Source of the DNA: Actinoplanes teichomyceticus ATCC 31121
GTDB lineage: Bacteria > Actinomycetota > Actinomycetes > Mycobacteriales > Micromonosporaceae
Assembly: GCF_003711105.1 (NCBI RefSeq)
Contig: NZ_CP023865.1
Location: 1,152,001-1,216,000, forward strand
DNA length: 64,000 nt
Direction: 5' to 3'
The notes below the pieces were generated by a model that had not been told where the DNA came from, did not search any database, and saw nothing but the letters and a program-made list of their open reading frames with translations. The number at the start of each line of letters is the position of its first letter. Position 1 is the first letter of the stretch. Made by a program: the position numbers and the translations under genes. Below, piece by piece: positions 44,791 to 53,713 of the stretch.

Positions 44791-47178
44791 TTGAGCAACG
44801 ACGCGCGGGCGGCGGCGAGGTCGGCAGCCGCCCTGGCCGGGTTCCCGATCGTCGCGGGGCTGCAACTGGCCGTGGTGCTCGGCGTGCTCTGGACGGTGCT
44901 GAAACTGCTGCCCGCCGACATCGCGCTGCGCGCCGGCGTGCCGCTGAGCATGGCCACCTTCGGCGCGCTCGGGTACGCCACCTGGCGCGCCGTGCACACC
45001 CGGCGCCGGGTGCCGGCCGGGGTCGCGGTCACCCGGGCCGACGCGCCGGATCTGTGGGCGCTGGTCGACGGGGCGGCGTCCGCCGCCGGGGTGACCGCGC
45101 CGGCCGGGCTCACCGTGGTCGCCGACGCGGCGGTCGTGGTCGGCGAGCGGACCCGCGCGTTCGGGCTGCTCGGCGGACGCCGGGACCTCTACCTCGGACT
45201 CCCGCTGCTGCAGGCCTGGGACACCGCCCGGCTGCGCGCGGCGGTCGCGCACGAGCTGGCGCACGGCTCGGCCGGGTTGGGGCGGTGGGCGCCGCTGGCG
45301 TACCGGGGACGGGTCGCGGTGGGGCGGCTGGCCCCGCGCTGGGGTCGCGGCCGCAACCCCGCCGCAGCGGTCTTCCGGGCGTACGCCCGCCTCTACCGCC
45401 GCTGGGACGCGCCGTTCAGCCGGGCCCAGGAGCTGGCCGCCGACCGGGTCGCGGCACGGTTCGCGGGGACCCCGGCGGCCGTCGCCGCGCTGCGCGACCT
45501 GCCCGTGCTGGCCGGGATGCAGCGGCTGTTCCACGCCGAGTACGTCGGGCCCGGCTGGCAGGCCGGGCACGTGCCGGAGGACGTGTTCGGCGGTTTCCTG
45601 CGGGTGCTCGCGGCCCGCGCCGAGGACGTGGCCATCCTGCGCGCCCGCGGGCCGGAGCCGGCCGGCGCCTGGGACACCCACCCGCCGCTCGCCGAGCGGC
45701 TGGCCGCGCTCCAGCCGGCCGCCGAGCCGGCGGTGGGCGGTGCATCGACGCCGGGAGCCGGACCGGCGGTGGACGGTGCGACGATGCCGGCCGCCGAGCC
45801 GGCGGTGGGCGGTGCGTTGTCGCCGGGAGCCGGACCGGCGGTGGACGGTGCGACGATGCCGGCCGCCGAGCCGGCGGTGGGCGGTGCGTTGTCGCCGGGA
45901 GCCGGACCGGCGGTGGACGGTGCGACGATGCCGGCCGCCGAGCCGGCGGTGGGCGGTGCGCTGACGCCGGGAGCCGGACCGGCGGTGGACGGTGCGGCGA
46001 CGCCCGGTGCCGATCAGCCGGATTCCGGTGCGGCGGTGGGTGGCGAGGACCCGTCCACAGCGGAGCCGCCGGCCGGCGACCCGGTGGCGCCCGGCGGCCG
46101 GCCGGCCGGAGCCGGGCAGGCCGCCGCTGCCGAGCCGCCCGATGCGGCGGTCGGTCAGGGCCCGGACGGGGGTGCCGCCGGGACCGCCACCCCGGATCGC
46201 CCCGTCCCCGCGGAGGCCGCCGACGAGCTGGTGCCCGACCTGCCCGGACTCGGGCGGGCGCTGCAGGCGGTGGCGTTCCCGTCGCACGGGCGTACCGAGG
46301 TGGGCTGGGACGACTTCCTCAGCGTGGCGCGCACCGCCGAGATGGAGCGGGAAGCCGAGGCCGCGCTGGCCACCGTCGCGCGGGCGGTGGGCGCCGCCGT
46401 ACCGGACGCGGAGCGGGTCCTCGAACTGGCGGCCGACGGCCGGCTCCGGACCGCCGCCGCCACCATCTTCCCCGGCCTCTCCCCGGAGGAGACCGCCGAC
46501 CGGATCGTCGACCTCCTCTCCCTGATGCTGGCGCTGGCCGCGCTGCGCAGCGGCGTGGCCCGCTGGCGGCACAGCTGGACCGGGACGGCCGAGCTGGTCG
46601 CCCGGGACGGCACGTTCCTCAACCTGACCGACGTGGCCGCGGCCGCCGCCGACCCGGAGCAGGCCGAGGCGGTCCGCGCCTACCTGGCCCGGATCGGGGT
46701 GGATCTGGCCGCGCCCGGCGACGAGCGGCCGGCCGCCCGGGCGCAGGCGCTCGGCGGCCTGGTCAACCTGTCCGCCGACGGCGAGCGCACCGACCTGCTC
46801 GTCACCGACCTCGGCTTCCTGCTGGTCCCGGGGCTGCCGCGGGGCCGGGGGGCGGAGGCGAAACGGCGGCTCACCGAGATCGCCGCGGGCGGTGTCCCGG
46901 TGAGCCCGGCGACCCGGCCGCAGCGCGCGCCGGGTTCCGCACCGGAGGCGCCGGCCGGGGCGGTGGCCACCGTGGACGCGCCCGCCGACGGGCGCCGGTT
47001 CGTGCCGTTCGCCGCGGTCGCCGCGGTCACCACGCTGCCCGGACGGCGGCGTGGCTGGGTGATCGGCCTGCACGGCGGCGGCAGCCTGACCCTGCGCCCG
47101 TCGCTGGACACCGACGAGCTGCCCGGCGGCTGGACCGCCTGGGAGGACGCCGTCGCCTTCCTCACCGGCACCCGCTGA
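44791..47178 (+). CDS. M48-family metalloprotease with repeat-rich linker
   Basis: The product is 795 aa. Two N-terminal helices (about 15-60) anchor it. The zinc site is HELAH (H154, E155, H158) with the third ligand in AQELAADRVAARF. The C-terminal third (about 480-795) is soluble and unrecognised. Between lie four 24-residue repeats (AEPAVGG...GPAVDGATMP) and a Pro/Ala-rich stretch, which would act as a flexible spacer. HtpX-like proteases degrade misfolded membrane proteins; that role is inferred. The TTG start has GGAGGAG upstream. Confidence 0.85.
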   Translation: MSNDARAAARSAAALAGFPIVAGLQLAVVLGVLWTVLKLLPADIALRAGVPLSMATFGALGYATWRAVHTRRRVPAGVAVTRADAPDLWALVDGAASAAGVTAPAGLTVVADAAVVVGERTRAFGLLGGRRDLYLGLPLLQAWDTARLRAAVAHELAHGSAGLGRWAPLAYRGRVAVGRLAPRWGRGRNPAAAVFRAYARLYRRWDAPFSRAQELAADRVAARFAGTPAAVAALRDLPVLAGMQRLFHAEYVGPGWQAGHVPEDVFGGFLRVLAARAEDVAILRARGPEPAGAWDTHPPLAERLAALQPAAEPAVGGASTPGAGPAVDGATMPAAEPAVGGALSPGAGPAVDGATMPAAEPAVGGALSPGAGPAVDGATMPAAEPAVGGALTPGAGPAVDGAATPGADQPDSGAAVGGEDPSTAEPPAGDPVAPGGRPAGAGQAAAAEPPDAAVGQGPDGGAAGTATPDRPVPAEAADELVPDLPGLGRALQAVAFPSHGRTEVGWDDFLSVARTAEMEREAEAALATVARAVGAAVPDAERVLELAADGRLRTAAATIFPGLSPEETADRIVDLLSLMLALAALRSGVARWRHSWTGTAELVARDGTFLNLTDVAAAAADPEQAEAVRAYLARIGVDLAAPGDERPAARAQALGGLVNLSADGERTDLLVTDLGFLLVPGLPRGRGAEAKRRLTEIAAGGVPVSPATRPQRAPGSAPEAPAGAVATVDAPADGRRFVPFAAVAAVTTLPGRRRGWVIGLHGGGSLTLRPSLDTDELPGGWTAWEDAVAFLTGTR
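45718..46005 (+). repeat. 72-bp tandem repeat (4 units) inside the M48 gene
   Basis: Four in-frame 24-codon units start at 45718, 45790, 45862 and 45934. Units 2 and 3 are nearly identical, and units 1 and 4 differ in a few codons. Unequal exchange would change linker length without breaking the frame. Confidence 0.9.
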
Positions 47179-47299
47179 CCGCCCGGCCGATCCGCGTCAC
47201 AAAACCTCAGCGGATGTTGGCTTCCCGGACGCCTCAATCGGGTAGCTAGATGCCGGCTCCGGGCGGAAGAATCGCCCGGGACGCTGGGGGGAGGCGCTG

Positions 47300-47809
47300 A
47301 TGGAGCGGGGACCGGTGACGCTCTTCGGGGCCATCGTCGTGGTCGGGATCGGACCGGCCCTGTGGTTGGGCGTGCAGCTCGGCACGGGCGAGACCCCGGC
47401 CCGCCCGCCGGCCACCACGATCCGCCAGCAGCTGCCCGCCGCCGCGGAGACCGACCAGGGCGGTTACGGCGCCGGCGAGGAGTCGCAGACCTCCGGCCCG
47501 CCCGCTCGCTGGACGCTGCCACCGACGGACCGGCAGGTGTCCGCCAGTCCGTCCGCGGAGCCGTCGCGCACCACCGCGGCCGCCGTGCCGGCACCGGCGA
47601 GCGAGTCGCCGGACGCGGAGCCCGGCGAGGTGGTGACCACGCCCACCGCGGGGGAGCCGAGCACCCCGCCGCCCACCGAGTCCACCACCGAGCCTCCGGG
47701 TGACGAGGAGCCGGACCCGCCGGTCCCGTCGGCGGGCGACCCGAGCGACCCCGGCGACCCGGGCGGCGACGTGACGCCGACCGAGCCGGCCCCGGACGGC
47801 ACCGCGTAG
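47300..47809 (+). CDS. small membrane-anchored Pro/Thr/Ser-rich protein
   Basis: The product is 169 aa. One N-terminal helix (VTLFGAIVVVGIGPALWLGVQLG, residues about 6-28) is followed by a low-complexity exported tail rich in Pro, Thr, Ser, Glu and Asp. GGGGGGAGG precedes the ATG, and G/C third positions hold across the frame. No domain is recognised; a wall-spanning stalk is possible. Its last 346 bp overlap the convergent WYL gene on the other strand. Confidence 0.65.
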   Translation: MERGPVTLFGAIVVVGIGPALWLGVQLGTGETPARPPATTIRQQLPAAAETDQGGYGAGEESQTSGPPARWTLPPTDRQVSASPSAEPSRTTAAAVPAPASESPDAEPGEVVTTPTAGEPSTPPPTESTTEPPGDEEPDPPVPSAGDPSDPGDPGGDVTPTEPAPDGTA

Positions 47810-48771
47810 AGCTCGGTCAGCGCCCGGGCCGACGCCTGGATCCGCGCGCGCAGCTCGGCGGGCGCCAGCACCTCCACCTCCGCGCCGAATCTCAGCAGCT
47901 GCAGGTGGCCGTGCTGCAGCGACTCGATCGGCACGACGGTGGTGCGCCAGCCGTCCGGGCCGGGCGGCCCGGCGCAGGCGTGCGCGACCCGGTACATCTC
48001 CGGGACGAACAGGAAGGACATCATCCGCAGAGCGGCGGGCGAGACCCGTACCGTGGCCTGCCCGGTGTAGACGCTGCGCTCGTAACGCTCGGTCCACTCC
48101 CGCCAGTGCCGTGCCAGGTCGAATCCTGGCGGGCGCTCGGCCGGCTCGTCCAGCACCGTCGAGTCCAGCACGTTCGACACCCGGTACGCGGTGACCCGCC
48201 CGTCGCGCTCGGCGACCAGATACCACCGCCCGGCCTTGAGCACCACGCCGAGCGGGTTCAGTTCCCGTTCCACCTCGCGCGGTCGCTTCCACCGCAGGTA
48301 GCGCACCCGCAGCCGCCGTGCGTCCCACACCGCGCCGGCCACCGTGGCCAGGTGCGGCACCGGCTCGTCGCCGTGGAACCAGCCGGGCGCGTCCAGGTGG
48401 AAGCGGTCGCGTACCAGATCGGCGCGGCGGGCCAGGTCGCCCGGCAGCGCGGCGCGCAGCTTGAGCTGCGCGGCGGCCAGCAGCGAGCCGAGCCCGAGCT
48501 CGGCCGCCGCGCCCGGCATCCCGGCCAGGAACAGGGTGCCGGCCTCGGCGCCGGTCAGCCCGGTGAGCCGGGTGCGGTAGCCGTCCAGCAGCCGGTATCC
48601 GCCGGCCGGACCGCGGTCGGCGTAGATCGGCACGCCGGCCGCGCCCAGCGCCTCCACGTCGCGGTAGACCGTGCGCACCGAGACCTCGAGCTCGTCGGCG
48701 AGGGCCTGCGCGGTCATCCGGCCCCTGGTCTGCAACAGCAGCAGGAGTGAGACGAGACGGCCGGCGCGCAT
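47464..48771 (-). CDS. WYL-domain HTH regulator with low-complexity tail
   Basis: The product is 435 aa. An HTH (RLVSLLLLLQTRGRMTAQALADELEVSVRTVYRDVEAL) and a WYL domain (RREVERELNPLGVVLKAGRWYLVAERDGRVTAYRVSNVL-like) give a normal protein ending near residue 320 (ASARALTELYA). The frame continues about 115 residues as a Gly/Ser/Val tail. This tail is exactly the antisense of the Pro/Thr-rich gene on the plus strand. Whether the tail is real or the C-terminus of this gene has drifted by loss of a stop cannot be told here. Confidence 0.85.
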   Translation of the reverse strand: MRAGRLVSLLLLLQTRGRMTAQALADELEVSVRTVYRDVEALGAAGVPIYADRGPAGGYRLLDGYRTRLTGLTGAEAGTLFLAGMPGAAAELGLGSLLAAAQLKLRAALPGDLARRADLVRDRFHLDAPGWFHGDEPVPHLATVAGAVWDARRLRVRYLRWKRPREVERELNPLGVVLKAGRWYLVAERDGRVTAYRVSNVLDSTVLDEPAERPPGFDLARHWREWTERYERSVYTGQATVRVSPAALRMMSFLFVPEMYRVAHACAGPPGPDGWRTTVVPIESLQHGHLQLLRFGAEVEVLAPAELRARIQASARALTELYAVPSGAGSVGVTSPPGSPGSLGSPADGTGGSGSSSPGGSVVDSVGGGVLGSPAVGVVTTSPGSASGDSLAGAGTAAAVVRDGSADGLADTCRSVGGSVQRAGGPEVCDSSPAP

Positions 48772-48850
48772 CCTGCAAAGGTAGGACCCGCGGGGGAAGA
48801 GGGAGCCGGCCGGCTCCCTCTCTCGTCGTCCGGCGGTACGCCGCCGGGTC

Positions 48851-49849
48851 TCAGAGCCCGAGCAGGCGGTCCAGCACGTCCCGGTACGCGCGCAGCTCCA
48901 CGCGCAGCGCCTCGGTGTCGTCGGCGCCGGAGGCCAGCGAGCCCCGGTGCCGCCGGAGCGCGTCGGTCAGCTTCTCGATCGTCTCGTCGACCAGCGCGGC
49001 GGCCTCGGCGGTGCTGCCCTTGGGGTCGTCGACGAAGCGCAGCTGGATGTCGCGCCAGCGCTCGCGCAGCGGCTGGGTCTCGGCTTCCGGGAAGAACGAC
49101 GCCGGCCCGCCGGCCGCCGTGCCGCCGCTGCCGGCCGCCGCGACCGCGACCACCGGCTCCGGCTGCGCGCGATCCGGCCCGCCGGTCCCGGCCGCCGTGA
49201 CCGGTTCGGCGGCCGCGGCCACCGGTTCGGCGCGGTCCGGCGTGGTCGCGGTGTCCGCCACGACGTGCGGGTCGTCGAAGGTGCCGCGGTCCTCGATGGC
49301 CTCGTCGACCGTGGGATGCCCGGCGCGGTCCGCGGGCTCCTCGCCGGTCCGGGCGTGCTCCTCGCCGGCGACGTGCGGGTCGTCGAACGTGCCCCGGTCC
49401 CGGAGCGCGCCGTCGGCAGCGGTGTCCCCGGGCCGGTCCTCCAGAGGCAGGTCCACCTCGGGGTCCGGTCCGGCGTCGGGCTGCCGGTCGGCCGGCGCGG
49501 CGCCGGCCGGCCACGCCACCGTGTCGTCGTCGGCGAGGCGGCGGTCGCCGACCGCGCCGTCGCCGGGCGCCACGCTGCGGTCGTCGGCCACTCCGGACGC
49601 CGCGTCGGTGGCGCGGTGGGTGTCCCGGTCCGCGTCGTCGTACGGCCCGGCCGCGGCCGAGGCGGCGACCGCGCCCCCGACGGTGCCCGCCCCGAAGGCG
49701 GTGGGCTGCGGCGCCGGGTCGTGCACCACCTGCCCGGTGTCGCCGGGCGCGTCGCCCCACGGCGAACCGGCCCGCTGCTGCGGCACGGCGACCGTCCGGT
49801 CGTCCTGGTCCTCGGCGTTGTCCTTGGCCTCGTTGGAGAAGAAGCGCAT
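48851..49849 (-). CDS. hypothetical protein with C-terminal FVDDP-type domain
   Basis: The product is 332 aa. The first 240 residues are acidic and low-complexity, with a duplicated RGTFDDPHV motif. The C-terminal about 80 residues (RERWRDIQLRFVDDPKGSTAEAAALVDETIEKLTDAL, ending LRAYRDVLDRLLGL) are paralogous to the next gene upstream. It starts 12 bp after that gene, with GAGGAG before the ATG, so both form an operon. The function is unknown; a membrane-proximal stress role is conceivable only by the neighbour's transmembrane helix. Confidence 0.75.
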   Translation of the reverse strand: MRFFSNEAKDNAEDQDDRTVAVPQQRAGSPWGDAPGDTGQVVHDPAPQPTAFGAGTVGGAVAASAAAGPYDDADRDTHRATDAASGVADDRSVAPGDGAVGDRRLADDDTVAWPAGAAPADRQPDAGPDPEVDLPLEDRPGDTAADGALRDRGTFDDPHVAGEEHARTGEEPADRAGHPTVDEAIEDRGTFDDPHVVADTATTPDRAEPVAAAAEPVTAAGTGGPDRAQPEPVVAVAAAGSGGTAAGGPASFFPEAETQPLRERWRDIQLRFVDDPKGSTAEAAALVDETIEKLTDALRRHRGSLASGADDTEALRVELRAYRDVLDRLLGL

Positions 49850-49861
49850 CTGGGGTGCTCC

Positions 49862-50524
49862 TCAGCGGCTGGTGGCGTCGGGCCGGGTCGGGGCGACGCC
49901 GGGTTCAGGGGCGGGCTGGTCGGTCACGGAGTGCCTCTCGGCGGTGTCCGCCGTGGCCGTACCCGGTGCGGGTGCGGTCCGGGCGCCCGGCACCGGGTCC
50001 GCGCCGAGCAGGTCGGCGAAGAGCGCCCGGTAGTGGACCAGCGCCTGGCGCAGATCCTCGGTGCCGGTCCGGCCGTTCCTGCTGCGCACGCTGATGTCGT
50101 GGGCGGCGCGGTAGTGCTGCAGCGTGGCGGCGTGCTCGACGGAGAGGTCGGCGAGCTGCTCGGCGTAGTCGCCGGTCGGGTATCCGCGCTCGGCGATCAG
50201 CCGGGTGACCAGCTCGTCGGCGACCTCCACCGCCTCCGCCGGGTCGTCCACGAAACGGATCTGGACCTCTTCCCAGGCGGCGGCGTACTTCGCCCGGGAC
50301 TCCGCGGTCAGCGGGCGCAGCTCCAGCTGGGCGTGCCGTTTGGTGCGTTCCAGCAGTTCGCGCTCCGCCTCGGTGCGGTTGCCGGTGTCGGCGACGACCC
50401 GGTCGTACTCCGGGCCGAACCGCTGCTGCAACCGGCGGCGCCGCGCGGCCCGGACCCCGAGCGCGATCGCGGCCAGCACCAGCAGGATGACGACGATCAG
50501 AACGATGGTGGCGGTGGGGGACAT
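49862..50524 (-). CDS. membrane-anchored hypothetical protein with FVDDP-type domain
   Basis: The product is 220 aa. A single N-terminal helix (TIVLIVVILLVLAAIALGVRAARRRR) places the rest in the cytosol. Residues about 75-180 hold WEEVQIRFVDDPAEAVEVADELVTRLIAERGY and LRQALVHYRALFADLLG, shared with the downstream protein. AAGGAGG precedes the ATG. No known family is recognised by name. It is the first gene of a two-gene operon divergent from the conservon. Confidence 0.78.
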   Translation of the reverse strand: MSPTATIVLIVVILLVLAAIALGVRAARRRRLQQRFGPEYDRVVADTGNRTEAERELLERTKRHAQLELRPLTAESRAKYAAAWEEVQIRFVDDPAEAVEVADELVTRLIAERGYPTGDYAEQLADLSVEHAATLQHYRAAHDISVRSRNGRTGTEDLRQALVHYRALFADLLGADPVPGARTAPAPGTATADTAERHSVTDQPAPEPGVAPTRPDATSR

Positions 50525-50911
50525 GGGGTTCCTCCTTCTTCGATAGGAGGTATTCCCACCCCCACCCGCTCGCCAATCGCCTTCGGCGGAACCCTTCGGA
50601 AACCGGTCGCGGTGCCGCGCTGTCACGGCGCGGTCACCGGGCGTCGGTGGATGTTTCCGGAGCGGGGTGGCCGGACGGTAGTCCTCTGTCGCATCTCCGA
50701 CCGTCGCACGGTGACGGTCGGACCCGCTCCGTGATGGACAAACGGAATGGAAGGGAAGTTTCCGATGCTCCGGGAGCTAGCTGTGACGGACGTCTTTACG
50801 TATTCTTCCGGAGCGCATCTTGCCCGGGGCGCGGCCGAGCGCCTCTCCATCGGCCGGTTCCGGGCCGGTCGTGTGCCGCCGTTTCCTGCCGGACCCCTCG
50901 GGCGGAGCTTG
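50525..50911. other. divergent intergenic region with 10-bp stem-loop (50696-50722)
   Basis: This gap separates the FVDDP operon from the conservon. TCCGACCGTC-N7-GACGGTCGGA (50696-50722) is a perfect inverted repeat that may act as operator or attenuator. Two in-frame ATGs (50747, 50765) lie upstream of my chosen CvnA start. The intervening frame is low in helix-forming content, so I treat it as leader. Confidence 0.5.
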
Positions 50912-53713
50912 ATGAGAAGCCGCAACTGGTCGATCCGATCGAAGATCATCGCGATGGTCGCGGTGCCGCTCGCCGCGTTGCTCGCGCTCTGGATCTTCGC
51001 GACCGCGGCCACCATCGGCCCGGCGATGGATCTGCTGGCGGCCCGCGACGCGGTGCACCGGCTGGGCGACCCGGCGCTGCAGCTGATCGCCCAGTTGCAG
51101 CGCGAGCGCCACTTCTCCGCGGTGTACCTCGCCGCCGAGAAGACGCCGCTGACCGACCTGCGCGCTCAGCGCGCCGCCACCGACCAGGCGATCACCGGCT
51201 TCCGTGCGGCGGTCCGCGGGCTGGACATGTCCGACGAGCTGACGAACCGCACCGGCGTGCTGCTGAGCCGGCTCGACGCCCTGACCGGCGTCCGCAACCG
51301 GATCGACCGGCGCGACGTCCGCGTCGACTCCATGATGGACGCCTACAGCGACGTGGTCGACGCCGGTTTCGACGTCTCCACCTCCGCCGCGGTCTTCTTC
51401 CACGAGCGGGTCGACCGGGAGGTCCGCGGGCTGATCACCGGCTATCGCGGCCAGGAGTACCTGAGCCGGGTGGACGCGATGCTGGCCGGCGCGAACGCGA
51501 TCGGGGTGATCGACGCCGGCTCCCGCGGCGAGGTGATCGAGAACATCACCACCTCGCGGTACCTGCTGCGCACCGGGGTGGCGGACATGCCGGAGCAGGC
51601 CCAGGGTGACTACGCCCGGCTGATCACCAGCTCGTCGTTCATCCGGCTGGACATCATGCAGAACCGGCTGATCGAGCAGAGCTACAGCGGCGGGGCGCCG
51701 CCGGTGGACGGCACCGAGTGGCAGCCGGTCTACGACCAGGTCTCCGCCGACCTGCGCGCCTTCGAGTTGCGTACGGTCGATCGGGTCGCCTCGGACGCCA
51801 CCCCGCTCGCGGTCCGGGTGTTCCTCTGGCTCGGCCTGTCCGCCGGTCTCGGCCTGATCGCCTTCGTCCTGGCCATCTGGGTGTCGGTGCGGCTCGGCCG
51901 GTCGATCGTGGGCCGTCTGATCAAGCTGCGCCGGGAGGCGCTGGAGATGGCCGCCGAGCGGCTGCCCACCGTGGTGCGCCGGTTGCAGCGCGGCGAGGCG
52001 GTCGATGTGGACGTGGAGACGCCCCCGCTGGAGTACGGCCGGGACGAGATCGGCCAGCTCAGCCAAGCCTTCAACGACGTGCAGCGCACCGCCGTGGAAT
52101 CCGCGGTCGAGGAGGCCAACGTCCGGCGCGGCATCAACGAGGTGTTCCTCAACATCGCCCGGCGCAGCCAGACGCTGCTGCACCGGCAGCTCTCACTGCT
52201 GGACAAGATGGAGCGCCGGGAGACCGAGCCGCAGGAGCTGGAGGACCTGTACCGGGTCGACCACCTCGCCACCCGGATGCGGCGGCACGCCGAGGACCTG
52301 GTCATCCTGGCCGGCGCGGCGCCCGGCCGGGGCTGGCGCAACCCGGTGCCGGTGATCGACGTGGTCCGGGGCGCGATCAGTGAGGTGGAGGACTACAAGC
52401 GGGTGGACATCCGCACGGTGGCCGCCTCCGCGCTGTACGGGCGCGCCGTCGGTGACGTCATCCACCTGCTCGCCGAGCTGATCGAGAACGCCGCCTCGTT
52501 CTCCCCGCCGCACACCCGCGTGCAGGTCTCCGGACAGGTGCTGCCGAACGGCTACGCGATCGAGGTGGAGGACCGCGGCCTGGGCATGACCCCGGAGGGC
52601 ATCGAGGAGGCGAACCGGCGCCTGGCCGAGCCGCCCGAGTTCGACCCCGCGGACAGCGCCCGGCTGGGCCTGTTCGTGGTCGCCCAGCTGGCCGCCCGGC
52701 ACCACATCCGGGTGTCGTTGCAGCCCTCGCCGTACGGCGGGATCACCGCGATCGTGCTGGTGCCCGGCGAGCTGGTCACCGAGGCGCCCGGCCCGGCCGC
52801 GCCGGCCGGCGTCCCCGGCGGCAGGAGCGCGCCGAAGGGCCGCAACGGCGCGCCGGTCGGGGCGGGTCCGGCCGATCCGATGCGGAACTCGCCGACCGCG
52901 GCGCCGGCGGTGCCGCGGCAGCGGGTCAACGGCGAGGCCGGACCGGCGGCGGCCGGGGAGAGCCGGACGCGGGTCAACGGCGATACCGGGGGGCCGGCGC
53001 CCAGCTCGATCGCGGCCGAGCTCAGCCCGGACGGCCTGGTCCAGCGGCGCCGGGTGCGGCGCGGCTCGGAGGCGACGCCGGCCGCGCTGCCGCCGGAGGC
53101 GACCCCCGGACGGCTGGACGACGTGGCCGGCGCGCTCGGCGCGCCGCGCGCGGTGCCGCGCAACTCCGGGCCGGTGCCACCGGCGGTACCGCCGGTTCCG
53201 GCCGGGCCGGGTATTCCGGCCGCGCCGTCGGTTCCGGCCGCGCCGCAGGTTCCGGCCGCGCCGCCCGCGGCCCCGGGCGCCGGTGCGGTGGGCTCCGCCC
53301 CGGCCGGGGAGGCCGGGGCCGACGAGGAAACCGCGCGGATCGGCCCGGACGGCCTGCCCAAGCGGGTCCGGCAGGCGAGCCTGGCGCCGCAGCTGCGGGA
53401 GCCGGTGGTCGAGCAACGGTCCACCGCGCCGGAGCGCACCCCGGAGCAGGTCCGTACGCTGATGAGCGCGCTGCAGCTGGGCACCGCCCGGGGCCGGATC
53501 CAGGCGTCCAAAGTGGCCGCGGCGCCGGAACCGGCGACGCGGGAGCCGGTCGGCGGCGGTGGCGGCGACGCCGGTTTCGCCGAGGCGGCTACCGTCACGT
53601 TCCCGGCGATCGTGGACGTGGCGGACGACGGGGGAAAGACAGTATCCGGGGCCGGGGGAGGCGCCGACGGCCCCGGCCGTGACGAAGTGAACAGGCCGGA
53701 GAAGGACGCATAG
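50912..53713 (+). CDS. conservon sensor histidine-kinase-like protein (CvnA type)
   Basis: The product is 933 aa from ATG 50912 (GGAG 6 nt upstream). An N-terminal helix (IIAMVAVPLAALLALWIFATA), a nitrate/nitrite-sensing-like extracellular domain (about 45-295) and a second helix (VFLWLGLSAGLGLIAFVLAIW) are followed by HAMP-like and dimerisation regions. The ATPase domain has LLAELIENAASFSPP (N box) and VEDRGLGM (G1). The last 280 residues are Pro/Ala-rich and likely flexible. The canonical phospho-His is unclear, as in other CvnA proteins. With the next three genes it forms a membrane-associated heterocomplex that acts like a G-protein-coupled sensor. Confidence 0.93.
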   Translation: MRSRNWSIRSKIIAMVAVPLAALLALWIFATAATIGPAMDLLAARDAVHRLGDPALQLIAQLQRERHFSAVYLAAEKTPLTDLRAQRAATDQAITGFRAAVRGLDMSDELTNRTGVLLSRLDALTGVRNRIDRRDVRVDSMMDAYSDVVDAGFDVSTSAAVFFHERVDREVRGLITGYRGQEYLSRVDAMLAGANAIGVIDAGSRGEVIENITTSRYLLRTGVADMPEQAQGDYARLITSSSFIRLDIMQNRLIEQSYSGGAPPVDGTEWQPVYDQVSADLRAFELRTVDRVASDATPLAVRVFLWLGLSAGLGLIAFVLAIWVSVRLGRSIVGRLIKLRREALEMAAERLPTVVRRLQRGEAVDVDVETPPLEYGRDEIGQLSQAFNDVQRTAVESAVEEANVRRGINEVFLNIARRSQTLLHRQLSLLDKMERRETEPQELEDLYRVDHLATRMRRHAEDLVILAGAAPGRGWRNPVPVIDVVRGAISEVEDYKRVDIRTVAASALYGRAVGDVIHLLAELIENAASFSPPHTRVQVSGQVLPNGYAIEVEDRGLGMTPEGIEEANRRLAEPPEFDPADSARLGLFVVAQLAARHHIRVSLQPSPYGGITAIVLVPGELVTEAPGPAAPAGVPGGRSAPKGRNGAPVGAGPADPMRNSPTAAPAVPRQRVNGEAGPAAAGESRTRVNGDTGGPAPSSIAAELSPDGLVQRRRVRRGSEATPAALPPEATPGRLDDVAGALGAPRAVPRNSGPVPPAVPPVPAGPGIPAAPSVPAAPQVPAAPPAAPGAGAVGSAPAGEAGADEETARIGPDGLPKRVRQASLAPQLREPVVEQRSTAPERTPEQVRTLMSALQLGTARGRIQASKVAAAPEPATREPVGGGGGDAGFAEAATVTFPAIVDVADDGGKTVSGAGGGADGPGRDEVNRPEKDA

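Noticed and set aside
42436..47073. A very long minus-strand open frame (about 1545 codons)
   Set aside because: It lies antisense to well-supported genes (GH20, M48, GT4) and translates to His/Arg/Pro/Gly-rich low-complexity sequence, the usual shadow of GC-rich codons.
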